64,000 bases of DNA from assembly GCA_902765595.1 (NCBI GenBank), contig CACXAQ010000016.1:1-64000 (forward strand), written 5' to 3'. Positions 52,099 through 60,919 of the stretch are shown in pieces. The position numbers were made by a program, and so were the translations under genes. Below the pieces are notes generated by a model that did no database searches, had not been told where the DNA came from, and saw only the letters and a program-made list of their open reading frames with translations. Positions within the stretch are counted from its first letter, which is position 1. Every line of letters starts with the position of its first letter. The stretch comes from Oscillospiraceae bacterium. Lineage in GTDB: Bacteria > Bacillota > Clostridia > Oscillospirales > Oscillospiraceae.

Positions 52099-52932
52099 AT
52101 GCTTCGAAAAGTTTATCTGGAGATCGGGAATATCTGCAATCTGAACTGTGAATTCTGTCCGGGGACGAGGAGAGCGCCGCGTATGCTGGATCCCGCGGAA
52201 TTCCGCCTTCTTGCCGAAAAGCTGCGGGGACATACGGAGTATCTCTATTTTCACCTCATGGGAGAGCCGCTGCTGCATCCGCAGCTTGCGGAGCTGCTCC
52301 AAATTGCGGGAGAGCTGGGATTTCACGTGATGATCACCACAAATGCCACACTCCTCGCTGAAAAGGGGCAGATCCTCCTGGATGCGCCTGCGGTGCACAA
52401 AGTGAACCTTTCCCTGCAGGCGTTTGAAGCAAATCCGCAGGGAAGCCTGGAAGCCTATTTGATGTGCTGTGTGGATTTCGTCAAGAAGGCGGCAAAGCGG
52501 GGGATCCTGTGTGAATTCCGGCTTTGGAACCAGGGCGGCCTGGAATCAAGGAACAGAGAGATCCTTTCCTGTCTGGCGGAATCCTTTCCGGAGCCCTGGA
52601 GCGAGAGCCGAAACGGAAAGCGACTGGCCAACAGGATCTGGCTGGATCCGGGAGATCGCTTCGACTGGCCGGATCTGAGTCTGGAGGAACAGGCCGAGCG
52701 CAGATTCTGCTACGGCCTTCGGGATCAGATCGGCGTCCTGTGCGACGGGACCGTTGTGCCGTGCTGCCTGGATCACGACGGGGACATCCCCCTGGGAAAC
52801 CTGTTTGAGAGCAGCTTGGACGACATCCTGAGCAGTCCAAGAGCGAGGGCCATCTACGAAGGTTTCTCCCGGCGGAAGGCCGTGGAGCCGCTGTGCAGAC
52901 GCTGCGGCTATGCAAAAAGATTTGATAAGTAG
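52099..52932 (+). CDS. radical SAM/SPASM domain protein
   Basis: A 277-residue protein with the radical SAM cluster motif CNLNCEFC (Cys13, Cys17, Cys20), a GEPLLHP segment and a C-terminal SPASM-like region. That region has CDGTVVPCCLDHDGDIPLGNLFE and CRRCGY, which would hold auxiliary iron-sulfur clusters. Such proteins modify peptides or cofactors, but no candidate precursor peptide was found beside it, so the substrate is unknown. The ATG follows GGGATGAGCG, a weak site. It is monocistronic, bounded by hairpins on both sides. Confidence 0.85.
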   Translation: MLRKVYLEIGNICNLNCEFCPGTRRAPRMLDPAEFRLLAEKLRGHTEYLYFHLMGEPLLHPQLAELLQIAGELGFHVMITTNATLLAEKGQILLDAPAVHKVNLSLQAFEANPQGSLEAYLMCCVDFVKKAAKRGILCEFRLWNQGGLESRNREILSCLAESFPEPWSESRNGKRLANRIWLDPGDRFDWPDLSLEEQAERRFCYGLRDQIGVLCDGTVVPCCLDHDGDIPLGNLFESSLDDILSSPRARAIYEGFSRRKAVEPLCRRCGYAKRFDK

Positions 52933-52942
52933 CTCGAGGAAA

Positions 52943-52978
52943 TGAAAAACGGACGGTTTCAACCGTCCGTTTTTCATT
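52943..52978. terminator. bidirectional terminator (perfect palindrome)
   Basis: A perfect inverted repeat centred on TC (AATGAAAAACGGACGGTT and its complement) gives T-runs on both strands. It serves the radical SAM gene and the convergent DUF1002 gene. Confidence 0.85.
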
Positions 52979-52986
52979 TTCATGCT

Positions 52987-53859
52987 TCACAGCCCCAAGA
53001 ATTTACCGATCCGCTCAAAGAAACCGGCAATGGAATCGATGACTTCCTTCACAGTTCCGATAAAACCGGTAACTTCCGTTTTGGCGTCGGACAGCTTGTT
53101 GAGGGTGCCCTGGACTTCTTCCACCCGGGAACGCAGAGCTTCTCCGTCAAGCTTTTCCAGGGAACGGCAGAGGGTGATGAGCTGCTGAATCTGATAATCG
53201 CTGAGCTTGACGTTGTACTCACCGGCGATGTCCAGGATCGTAGCCTTGAGCTGGTCGTCGCTCATGGTCTTGGTCTCGTCCAGCATGAGCTTCAGATCGT
53301 TGACGATGGAGGTGGAATCCATGCTGCCGATCTCATTGGCAAGATCTCCGGTGATGGTCAGCTCCTGGGTGCTGATAAGCTTGGCCAGATCGTCAATCTT
53401 TTTGCCGGTCATATCTTCATAGGCCTTGTAAACTCCGGTCATGGCGGCGGTGCCGCTGACGCCGAAGGGAGCCGAGACGATGATCCTGGCGTCCGTGATG
53501 CCGGCGGTGGCCAATGCGCTCATATACATTTCCGGGGTGCACCAGGTGATGTTCTTGGTGGTGACGTTCATGCCGGAACCGCTGGGCAGCAGCTCCACAT
53601 AGACGCAGGAGATGGAGCGGGTGCCGATCAGGGCGCTGTCCACATAGCCTTCCAGGTACTTTCGCTCTTCCTGGTTGTTGACGCGCAGCTCGATCACAGT
53701 ACCGCGCTTGACGGCAAAAGACTCATATACGGCACTGATCTGTTCCTCGGTCAGGTCCGCCCCGATCACGGCACGGCTCTGGATGGGCTCGGCATAAGCG
53801 GCTGTGCCGACAGCGGCAAACAGCAGCAGAGCCAGCAGCAAAGGCAGGATTCTTTTCAT
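52987..53859 (-). CDS. secreted DUF1002 protein
   Basis: A 290-residue protein with a signal peptide (residues 1-22: KRILPLLLALLLFAAVGTAAYA). A domain of about 190 residues resembles DUF1002 (YpuA-like), with IGADLTEEQ, ELRVNNQEERKYLEG and IIVSAPFGVSGTAAMTGVYKAYE. A helical C-terminal part (about 225-290) with LRSRVEEVQGTLNKL may be coiled coil. Function is not known; family members are extracytoplasmic in Firmicutes. AAAGGAACC precedes the ATG. It is monocistronic. Confidence 0.85.
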   Translation of the reverse strand: MKRILPLLLALLLFAAVGTAAYAEPIQSRAVIGADLTEEQISAVYESFAVKRGTVIELRVNNQEERKYLEGYVDSALIGTRSISCVYVELLPSGSGMNVTTKNITWCTPEMYMSALATAGITDARIIVSAPFGVSGTAAMTGVYKAYEDMTGKKIDDLAKLISTQELTITGDLANEIGSMDSTSIVNDLKLMLDETKTMSDDQLKATILDIAGEYNVKLSDYQIQQLITLCRSLEKLDGEALRSRVEEVQGTLNKLSDAKTEVTGFIGTVKEVIDSIAGFFERIGKFLGL

Positions 53860-53995
53860 GTTCAGGTTCCTTTCCCTATATTCTTAGAGAGACAGGTTGC
53901 TTTTCCATTGGCGAAGACAGGGTTCTTCGAACGTGTGCATGGTAGCATGGCAAAGCGGAAAAAGAAAGTCCTTTTTGTGAATATTAAGAAAGCTT

Positions 53996-55393
53996 ATGGA
54001 TTTGAAGATCTTGAACGAGAACGTATGGAGCATGCTGTTTTTGCCGCTTTTCGGATGCTGCGGGATCAGCCTTTTGTTCCGATGCAGGTTTTTGCCATTT
54101 CGCCGCTTCGGCGTAATGCTGCGCTTCACGATCCTTGGGCGGGATGAGCAGGGGCGAGGACTGACGCCTTTTCAGGCGGCGAGCACCGCCCTGGCGGCTA
54201 CCGTCGGGACGGGCAATATTATCGGAACGGCACAAGCTGTCGCCATGGGCGGGCCGGGCGCTGTTTTCTGGCTTTGGACCGCGGCGCTGCTTGGCATGAC
54301 GATCAAATACGCCGAGATCCTGCAGGGGCTTCGATTTCAAAACGGCGCCATGGGCTATATCTCCGCTGCCCTGGGTCGCTTCCCCGCCGGGGTCTATGCG
54401 CTCCTCGCGGCTGTGTCCGCGCTGACGGTCGGCAACATGGCGCAAATGAACGGCGCCGTACAGGCTCTGTGCCGGGTCATGGGTCATGAGGAAATGTCCC
54501 TTCGGCTGATCCTGGGCCTCGTTTTGACCGCGATGATCGGTCTTGGGATCCGGGGCGGGGCAGGGCATGTCGGCAGGCTGATGGAACGGCTGATCCCCAT
54601 GATGACCCTCAGCTACCTGATCCTCACGGGAGCGGCGATATTTGCCTTCCGCGCCCGCCTCCCGGGGGTGCTGCTGCGAATCGCTTTGGAGGCCTTTCAT
54701 CCGAGGGCGGTCCTGGGAGCGGCCGGAGGCATTGGACTGCGGCAGACGATCCTGTGGGGGCTGCGGAGGGGCTCTTTTTCCAACGAGGCGGGATTGGGAA
54801 CCGCGGCAAATATCCACGCTTTTGCGGAGTCTGAGGAACCAGCGATACACGCGCTCTGGGGGATTTTCGAGGTCTTCGCGGATACCTTGGTGGTGTGTAC
54901 TGCCACAGCGCTGGTGATCCTCTGCAGCGGCGTGCCCGTACCGTATGGGGCACTGCCTGGGGCGGAGCTTTTGGAGAAGGCGCTGGCACTGATGCTTGGA
55001 AATCGCGCGGCCGGGATCTATGTTGCCCTTGCCCTGCTCCTTTTTGGCCTGAGCACGGTGATCGGCTGCTCTGTCAACGCGAAGCGCTGCGCGGCATGGC
55101 TGGTTCGGGAGAGGAGAGAAGGTCCATTTCTCTTTATATATCTGGCATGTGCGCTGTTGGGCTGCCTGCTGCCAATGGAGCTGATCTGGCATGCGGCTGA
55201 CTTCCTGAATGTGCTGATGGCCTGTCCGAACTTAGCAGCGCTGCTGATCCTGGCGCCCCAAACCGGAAAAGAGGTCGTCGACAGCTTTTTTGCTTCAGGT
55301 CTGAAGCCCTTCGAGCGGGAATGGGAAAAACCGGAAGGCAATAAAAAAGCCGATACTCTATCTTGCCCGAAAGGAGAGAATGGTGTACAATAA
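53996..55393 (+). CDS. sodium/alanine symporter family protein
   Basis: A 465-residue AGCS-family (alanine or glycine:cation symporter) transporter with about ten hydrophobic helices. The signature region ALAATVGTGNIIGTAQAVAMGGPGAVFW lies near residue 63, and a central SNEAGLGTAANIHAFAE segment, typical of AGCS, is present. The ribosome site is weak (AAGAAAG). The last helix is followed by a hydrophilic C-terminal tail of about 35 residues. Substrate choice between alanine and glycine is not visible. Confidence 0.9.
   Translation: MDLKILNENVWSMLFLPLFGCCGISLLFRCRFLPFRRFGVMLRFTILGRDEQGRGLTPFQAASTALAATVGTGNIIGTAQAVAMGGPGAVFWLWTAALLGMTIKYAEILQGLRFQNGAMGYISAALGRFPAGVYALLAAVSALTVGNMAQMNGAVQALCRVMGHEEMSLRLILGLVLTAMIGLGIRGGAGHVGRLMERLIPMMTLSYLILTGAAIFAFRARLPGVLLRIALEAFHPRAVLGAAGGIGLRQTILWGLRRGSFSNEAGLGTAANIHAFAESEEPAIHALWGIFEVFADTLVVCTATALVILCSGVPVPYGALPGAELLEKALALMLGNRAAGIYVALALLLFGLSTVIGCSVNAKRCAAWLVRERREGPFLFIYLACALLGCLLPMELIWHAADFLNVLMACPNLAALLILAPQTGKEVVDSFFASGLKPFEREWEKPEGNKKADTLSCPKGENGVQ
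55363..55391 (+). promoter_or_regulatory. sigma-A-type promoter for comF
   Basis: TTGCCC (55363-55368) and TACAAT (55386-55391) with a 17-base spacer, inside the end of the symporter gene and about 50 bases before comF. Confidence 0.6.
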
Positions 55394-55442
55394 CAAAAAG
55401 TCAGCAAGAGGATGGATTTGATTGCTGTCGGATGAGGCAAGT

Positions 55443-56087
55443 ATGAAGCTATTGGACGGATTGCTGGATCTTCTATTCCCCGGACGCTGCGTATTTTGCC
55501 GCCGTCTGACCCAGGCCGGCGCCCTGGTTTGCCCCCAATGTCTGGGAAAGCTCCCATACACGGGCGCGGCAGCGCGGCAGCAGTTTCCGCGTTTTGATTG
55601 CTTCTCGCCGCTCTACTATACGGATGCGGTACGAAGCTCTCTGCTCCGCTATAAATTCGGCGGTCTGAATGCCTACGCCAAAGCCTACGGGGATTTTCTG
55701 TCAAAATGTATTGACGAAAATGTCATTTCCTGCGATTATATCACTTGGACGCCTCTGAGCAAAAAACGGCTCCGCAGACGGGGCTACGATCAGGCCCGGC
55801 TCCTTGCGGAGGAGCTGGCGCGGCGCCGGAATATTCCCTGCGTGCCCATGCTGCGTAAAATTCGGGATAACCGGGCGCAGTCTTCCATAGGGAACGCTGA
55901 AAAGCGCCGGCAAAACGTAAAGGGCGTATATGAGGCCCTTCCGACGGTGAGCATCCGGGGAAAGCACATTCTTCTGGTTGATGACATCGTGACCACCGGA
56001 GCGACCCTTTCCGCCTGTGCGGCTGAGCTGAAAAAAGCCGGTGCGGAACAAATCACCTGCCTGACGGTGGCAAGAAGAAAAGAATAG
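55443..56087 (+). CDS. comF: ComF family phosphoribosyltransferase-like protein
   Basis: A 214-residue protein with an N-terminal zinc module (CVFC...CPQC) and a phosphoribosyltransferase fold. YLP-like DYITWTPLSKKRLRRRGYDQA, RNRAQS-like DNRAQSSIGNAEKR and ILLVDDIVTTGATL follow. In naturally competent bacteria it works in DNA import; comEC lies 16 kb upstream, but a comFA helicase is not adjacent. ATG 55443 with GAGG five bases upstream is chosen over TTG 55422. Confidence 0.92.
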   Translation: MKLLDGLLDLLFPGRCVFCRRLTQAGALVCPQCLGKLPYTGAAARQQFPRFDCFSPLYYTDAVRSSLLRYKFGGLNAYAKAYGDFLSKCIDENVISCDYITWTPLSKKRLRRRGYDQARLLAEELARRRNIPCVPMLRKIRDNRAQSSIGNAEKRRQNVKGVYEALPTVSIRGKHILLVDDIVTTGATLSACAAELKKAGAEQITCLTVARRKE

Positions 56088-56119
56088 GGATCTTCCCGTA
56101 GAAATAGAGGAGAAGCCGT

Positions 56120-57151
56120 ATGGTTATTTTTGAAAGAGATATTGCTGTGGATCTTGGCACGTCGACGACGCTGCTGTTTGAGCAGGGGAAAGGCGTTGTC
56201 GCCAGAGAGCCGACCGTTGTCGCCATTGACCGCATCACCGGTAAGATCGCCAAGGTCGGACAGGACGCACAGAAAATGCTGGGGCGAACCCCCGCAAACA
56301 TCGTGGCGATCCACCCGGTGAATGCAGGCGTCATCTCCGACTATGAGATGGCGGCGCAGATGCTGCGGGAGCTGGTGAATCGGATCACCTCTCTCAGCCT
56401 CTTCAAGCCCTGTGTGCTGGCCTGCGTGCCCAGCTCCGTCACCGGCGTGGAGGAGCGCGCCATGATCGACGCCGCTATCGAAGCCGGCGCGCGGAAGGTC
56501 TATTTGCTGGAGACCTCCGTTGCCACGGCCATGGGCGCCGGCATCGACATTTCCCGTCCCGACGGGCACATGATCATCGATATCGGCGGCGGCACCACGG
56601 AGATCGCCATTATCTCCGCAGGCGGTGTGGTGGAGTGCGAGTCCATCAAGGTGGCCGGCGCCAGCTTTGACGAGGCCATTGTCAAATACATCCGTCGGAA
56701 GCACAACATGCTGATCGGCATCGGCGCGGCGGAAGAGATCAAGCGCAGCATCGGCTGCGTGATGCAGCGGCCCGATATGGGCGTGGAAGAGGTCAAGGGG
56801 CGGAACCTGGCAAACGGGCTGCCCAAGACGGTGAGCATCAACGCCAACGAACTGATCGAGGCTTTTGTCGATCCCATGAATTCCATCCTGGAGGCGATCC
56901 ACACGGTGCTGGAGCGCACCCCGCCCCAGCTGGTGGGCGACCTGGACACCAACGGCATCGTCATGTCCGGCGGCGGCAGCCTGATCTACGGGATCGACCG
57001 TCTGATCGAACGCAGCACCGGGATCCGCACCTCCGTGGTGGACGACCCCATATCCTGCGCAGCCTACGGTGCCGGCAAGATGCTCAAGCATCTGGAGGAG
57101 ATGCCGGAGGGCATGCGAAACTTCTACCGGATGCGTCAGCTCAAGGCCTGA
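56120..57151 (+). CDS. mreB: rod shape-determining protein MreB/Mbl
   Basis: An actin-like filament protein organising lateral cell wall synthesis. It has 343 residues with the phosphate-1 loop AVDLGTSTTLLFEQGKG, CVPSSVTGVEERA, the phosphate-2 loop MIIDIGGGTTEIAIIS and the adenosine loop MSGGGSLIYGIDRLI. GAGGAGAAGCC precedes the ATG. MreC/MreD genes are not next to it, so it could be the Mbl or MreBH paralogue. ispD follows 19 bases later. Confidence 0.94.
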   Translation: MVIFERDIAVDLGTSTTLLFEQGKGVVAREPTVVAIDRITGKIAKVGQDAQKMLGRTPANIVAIHPVNAGVISDYEMAAQMLRELVNRITSLSLFKPCVLACVPSSVTGVEERAMIDAAIEAGARKVYLLETSVATAMGAGIDISRPDGHMIIDIGGGTTEIAIISAGGVVECESIKVAGASFDEAIVKYIRRKHNMLIGIGAAEEIKRSIGCVMQRPDMGVEEVKGRNLANGLPKTVSINANELIEAFVDPMNSILEAIHTVLERTPPQLVGDLDTNGIVMSGGGSLIYGIDRLIERSTGIRTSVVDDPISCAAYGAGKMLKHLEEMPEGMRNFYRMRQLKA

Positions 57152-57170
57152 GACAGAGGAGTGAGAGTGC

Positions 57171-57932
57171 ATGCCTGACTTTTTGAAAAAGCTCGCCGGC
57201 AAACTGGCGCAGAATGACGAAGGGCCGTTTTGCTCTGCTGTGGTTCTCGCTGCCGGAAGTTCCGTTCGCATGGGGAGTGACAAGATCCTGGCGCGGCTGG
57301 GGGAGCTCCCGGTTTTGGCCAGGACGCTGAGACCTTTTCAGGAGAGCGAGTGGATCCGGGAGATCGTGGTCGTCACCTCCGCGGAAAAGCTGATGGAGGT
57401 CACGGAGCTGTGCCGGGAATACAATATCGGCAAGGTCAGCAAGGTCGTGACCGGGGGAAAGACCCGTGCGGAATCGGCGCTGACCGGCGTTTCCGAGGTC
57501 AGCAGTCATGCGGACCTGATCGCCATCCATGACGGGGCGCGCCCCCTGGTGACGGAGGACCTGATCTGCCGTACCGTAGAGGCGGCGGAGAAGCGCTATG
57601 CCGCGGTCCCCGCGATCCGCAGCACCGATACGCTGAAGACCGCGGGGGATGACGGCGCGATCATCGGCAGTGTGGACCGTGCCACCACCTGGCGCATCCA
57701 GACGCCCCAGGTGTTCAAGGCAGACCTGATCAAGGGCGCCCTGACCAAGGCCATGAAGCAGGGACTTCCGCTGACGGACGACAGTTCAGCTATGGACGTG
57801 CTGGGCGTCACCACTTATATTGTGGAGGGCGACGAGGAAAACATCAAGCTCACAAAGCCGCTGGATCTGCTCCTTGCGGAGGCGATCCTTCGGGAGAGGA
57901 GAAATCGCCATGCGGATCGGACAGGGCTATGA
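57171..57932 (+). CDS. ispD: 2-C-methyl-D-erythritol 4-phosphate cytidylyltransferase
   Basis: Third enzyme of the MEP isoprenoid pathway, forming CDP-ME from MEP and CTP. It has 253 residues; after an unusual N-terminal extension of about 20 residues come [16 protein letters not shown] (nucleotide binding), [13 protein letters not shown] and [26 protein letters not shown]. It overlaps ispF by 23 bases, as expected for the pair. dxs and ispA of the same pathway are at 17-20 kb. Confidence 0.95.
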   Translation: MPDFLKKLAGKLAQNDEGPFCSAVVLAAGSSVRMGSDKILARLGELPVLARTLRPFQESEWIREIVVVTSAEKLMEVTELCREYNIGKVSKVVTGGKTRAESALTGVSEVSSHADLIAIHDGARPLVTEDLICRTVEAAEKRYAAVPAIRSTDTLKTAGDDGAIIGSVDRATTWRIQTPQVFKADLIKGALTKAMKQGLPLTDDSSAMDVLGVTTYIVEGDEENIKLTKPLDLLLAEAILRERRNRHADRTGL

Positions 57933-58383
57933 CGTCCACCGCCTGGTGGAGGGCCGGAAGCTGATCCTGGGCGGGGTGGAGATCCCCTATGAAAAGGGGC
58001 TTCTTGGGCACTCGGACGCGGACGTGCTGACCCATGCCCTGATGGACGCGCTGCTTGGCGCGGCGGCCCTGGGGGATATCGGAAAGCTGTTTCCGGATAA
58101 AGACCCGCGATACGAGGGCGCCGACAGCATAGAGCTGCTGAAGCAGGTCATTTCTCTGCTGCAGGAAAAGGGCTACCGGGTGGTCAATACGGACTGTACC
58201 GTGATCGCCCAGCGGCCAAAGCTGGCGCCGTTTATTCCCGCCATGCGTGCCAGACTTTCCGACGCCATGGGCGTTGAAGCGGGGCGCGTCAGCGTGAAGG
58301 CCACCACCGAGGAGGGACTGGGCTTTTCCGGCGAGGGCCTCGGCATTGCGGCACAGGCAGTCGCGCTGCTGGAGGAATCGTAG
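57910..58383 (+). CDS. ispF: 2-C-methyl-D-erythritol 2,4-cyclodiphosphate synthase
   Basis: The MEP-pathway zinc enzyme converting CDP-ME 2-phosphate to the cyclodiphosphate. It has 157 residues with GYDVHRL (metal Asp8, His10), [27 protein letters not shown] and [21 protein letters not shown]. The ATG lies within the end of ispD, with GGAGAGGAG upstream. A terminator follows. Confidence 0.96.
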   Translation: MRIGQGYDVHRLVEGRKLILGGVEIPYEKGLLGHSDADVLTHALMDALLGAAALGDIGKLFPDKDPRYEGADSIELLKQVISLLQEKGYRVVNTDCTVIAQRPKLAPFIPAMRARLSDAMGVEAGRVSVKATTEEGLGFSGEGLGIAAQAVALLEES

Positions 58384-58445
58384 ACAATCACACATTTTGC
58401 TTCCTGCTGCATAAGATGGATTGAATCCTGCACGGGAAAGCTGAA

Positions 58446-58474
58446 GGGATCCTGCACAGGCAGGGTCCCTTTTC
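58446..58474 (+). terminator. terminator after ispF
   Basis: A 9-bp stem (GGGATCCTG/CAGGGTCCC with one G-U) followed by TTTTCC. The remaining 140-base gap holds no clear promoter. Confidence 0.6.
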
Positions 58475-58527
58475 CTGTGGGGATAATCTGATCTGCAATG
58501 GCCCGGACCGGGTCTGAGGAGAACAAA

Positions 58528-58779
58528 ATGACGCAGGTTTGGATCATGTTCCGCTCGCTTACCCACGCGCAGACCGGGGCGCGTCTCCTGGAGCGCAGCG
58601 GGATCACTGCCACGGTAACGAGGGCGCCACAGGGAGCGAATCCCAAGGGCTGCGGTTACGCTGTGACCATACGCAAGCGGGTGTCGGAGGCGATCGGACT
58701 TCTGAACGAACGTCATATTCCTTTCGGAAAGATCGTCCGGCGCCTGGAAAGCGGAGAATACGAGGAGGTGAGAGGGTGA
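58528..58779 (+). CDS. DUF3343 protein (putative Se/S carrier-like)
   Basis: An 83-residue protein beginning MTQVWIMFRSLTHAQTGARLLERSGI, with a NPKGCGYAVTI segment carrying the single conserved cysteine. This matches DUF3343, whose members are often encoded beside cysteine desulfurases and are thought to carry persulfide or selenium. GAGGAGAA precedes ATG 58528. Its stop overlaps the start of the desulfurase gene (GTGA), which makes a functional pair likely. Confidence 0.8.
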   Translation: MTQVWIMFRSLTHAQTGARLLERSGITATVTRAPQGANPKGCGYAVTIRKRVSEAIGLLNERHIPFGKIVRRLESGEYEEVRG

Positions 58780-59891
58780 TCTATTTGGATCAGGCTGCCA
58801 CCTCGCTCATTAAGCCCGCCTCTGTGGAGCATGCGGTGGTGCGTGCCATGCGTACCATGGCAAGTCCGGGGCGCGGCGGGCATGAACCGGCCATGCGGGC
58901 GGCAGAAACGGTGTTTCGCGCACGGGAGCTGGCGGCAGAGCTATTTCATCTGAACGGGCCGGATCAGGTCGTGTTTACCTGCAACGCCACGCATGGGCTG
59001 AATCTGGCGATCCGAACGCTGGTAAAACCAGGAGCTCCCGTGGTGATTTCCGGCTTTGAGCACAATTCCGTGACCCGGCCCCTTCATGCGCTGAACGCCC
59101 GGATCCGTGTCGCGGGACGACGCCTGTTTGACCCGGAGAGCGTCCTGAAGGATTTTGCCGAAATGCTGCCGGGGGCGTCCTGCACGGTCTGCACCTATGT
59201 TTCAAACGCTTTCGGCTATATTCTTCCCATCTATGAGATCGCGGATCTCTGCAGAAAAGAAGGGGTCCCGCTGATCGTAGACGCATCCCAGGCCGCCGGA
59301 GTATTGGAGCTGGATATGCAGAGGCTGCATGCGGCCTTTGCGGCCATGCCGGGTCATAAGAGTCTGTTCGGCCCTCAGGGAACAGGGCTGCTGCTCTGCG
59401 GCATGACCGCGGAGCCTCTGCTCTACGGCGGCTCCGGGTCCGAGAGTCTGGAGCAGAACATGCCGGATTATCTGCCCGACCGTCTTGAGGCAGGGACTCA
59501 CAATGTATGCGGGATCGCGGGACTGCTGGCCGGGATGGAATATGTCCGGGAGAAGGGCTCAGAACAGATCCTGCAAGGGGAGAAGGCGCTGCTGCGGCAA
59601 TGTGTGGAAGAGCTTTCCGACACGGGTCTGCAGCTTTTTGCGGGAGATCCCTCCCTGCAGTGCGGCGTGCTCTCCCTGCGCAGCCCGGAGATCGACTGCG
59701 AAACTCTGGCGAGCCGTCTCGCGGAGCGGGGAGTGTGTGTCCGAAGCGGGCTTCACTGCGCACCCTTTGCCCACGAGAGCGCGGGCACCCTGGAAACCGG
59801 AACGGTCCGGCTGAGCTTTTCTCCCATGCTGGATGCCGTTCAGATCTCCCGGGCCTGCGACATTCTGCGTCAATCCGTCGCCGCGGGTTGA
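58776..59891 (+). CDS. class V aminotransferase / cysteine desulfurase
   Basis: A 371-residue PLP enzyme that probably releases sulfur from cysteine as a persulfide. The start is the GTG overlapping the DUF3343 stop, with GGAGG seven bases upstream, giving IYLDQAATS. The PLP-lysine motif is PGHKSLFGPQGTG, and the C-terminal loop RSGLHCAPFAH carries the persulfide-accepting Cys. An iscU or sufU gene is not adjacent; the DUF3343 protein is the likely acceptor. A selenium-metabolism link is possible but no selD/selA lies in the window. Confidence 0.88.
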   Translation: MIYLDQAATSLIKPASVEHAVVRAMRTMASPGRGGHEPAMRAAETVFRARELAAELFHLNGPDQVVFTCNATHGLNLAIRTLVKPGAPVVISGFEHNSVTRPLHALNARIRVAGRRLFDPESVLKDFAEMLPGASCTVCTYVSNAFGYILPIYEIADLCRKEGVPLIVDASQAAGVLELDMQRLHAAFAAMPGHKSLFGPQGTGLLLCGMTAEPLLYGGSGSESLEQNMPDYLPDRLEAGTHNVCGIAGLLAGMEYVREKGSEQILQGEKALLRQCVEELSDTGLQLFAGDPSLQCGVLSLRSPEIDCETLASRLAERGVCVRSGLHCAPFAHESAGTLETGTVRLSFSPMLDAVQISRACDILRQSVAAG

Positions 59892-59939
59892 GCAGGCTCA
59901 CGGCTTCAGAGAATTTCAGATTTATCCTGCTTCCATCTG

Positions 59940-59968
59940 TTGCCTTTTCAGGGAAAATGATATATAAT
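59940..59968 (+). promoter_or_regulatory. sigma-A-type promoter for the cdaA unit
   Basis: TTGCCT (59940-59945) and a perfect TATAAT (59963-59968) with a 17-base spacer, about 70 bases before cdaA. Confidence 0.75.
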
Positions 59969-60040
59969 ACTCCAATAAGTATGATGGAATGAGTGTGCGG
60001 TCTTTTCGACAGAACGGAGAAACAAGAAGGGGATCTGCCT

Positions 60041-60919
60041 ATGGAAGCTGTGAGAAACCTGTTCAATATTGCCCTTTCCGATATAAAGACGATGAGCTTT
60101 ACGGATTTTTTGGACATCATCATCGTCGCTTATCTGATCTATCGGGTCATCTGGTTCGTACGGAAGACCAATTCCAACAACATTGCCAAGGGCATCGTAT
60201 TCATCCTGATCGCGCTGTGGCTGTCGTATATCTTCAACCTCACCATGATCAACTTCCTCCTGCGGCGGACGGTGGAGTTGGGCCTGATCGCCCTGCTGAT
60301 CCTTTTCCAGCCGGAGCTGCGCCGCCTGCTGGAGCGAATGGGCCGCGGCTTCTCCTCACGAAGGACGGTCTCAAGTCCCGTGATGGAAGATGCCATCGCC
60401 CAGGTGGTCCTGGCTGCTACGGAGATGTCCGCCTCCCGGACCGGAGCGCTGATGATCTTCGAGCGCCGGGAAAAGCTCAACAGCATCATGAGCACCGGAA
60501 CCATCATCAATTCCGACGTTTCCGCCGAACTCATCAAGAATCTGTTTTTCAACAAGGCGCCGCTGCACGACGGTGCGGTCGTGATCCGCGACGGCAGGAT
60601 TGCCGCAGCCGGCTGTGTGCTTCCCCTGACGCAGAGCACCAATCTCAGCAAGGATCTGGGCATGCGCCATCGGGCCGGCATCGGACTGAGCGAGCAATCG
60701 GATGCGGTGGTGATCATCGTTTCCGAGGAGACTGGCGCTATCTCGATCGCTGTGGAGGGGATGCTGAAGCGGCACCTGAACGAGAGTGCGTTGGATAAGC
60801 TGCTGCACGCGGAGCTCATCCGCGAAAACGAGGAAAGCTCCCGTACCAGTCAGCTCCTGAACAGTCTGAAGTCGCTTTTGAAAGGAAATGCCCATGAAGA
60901 ACATAAGAAAAATATATGA
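60041..60919 (+). CDS. cdaA: diadenylate cyclase CdaA
   Basis: A membrane-bound enzyme making the second messenger c-di-AMP from two ATP. It has 292 residues with three N-terminal helices (about 20-90) and a DAC domain holding the catalytic LHDGAVVIRDGRI and MRHRAGIGLSEQSDAVVIIVSEE motifs (DGA and RHR). GAAGGGG precedes the ATG; the upstream in-frame extension is not used. The cdaR start overlaps its end by 26 bases. Confidence 0.96.
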   Translation: MEAVRNLFNIALSDIKTMSFTDFLDIIIVAYLIYRVIWFVRKTNSNNIAKGIVFILIALWLSYIFNLTMINFLLRRTVELGLIALLILFQPELRRLLERMGRGFSSRRTVSSPVMEDAIAQVVLAATEMSASRTGALMIFERREKLNSIMSTGTIINSDVSAELIKNLFFNKAPLHDGAVVIRDGRIAAAGCVLPLTQSTNLSKDLGMRHRAGIGLSEQSDAVVIIVSEETGAISIAVEGMLKRHLNESALDKLLHAELIRENEESSRTSQLLNSLKSLLKGNAHEEHKKNI

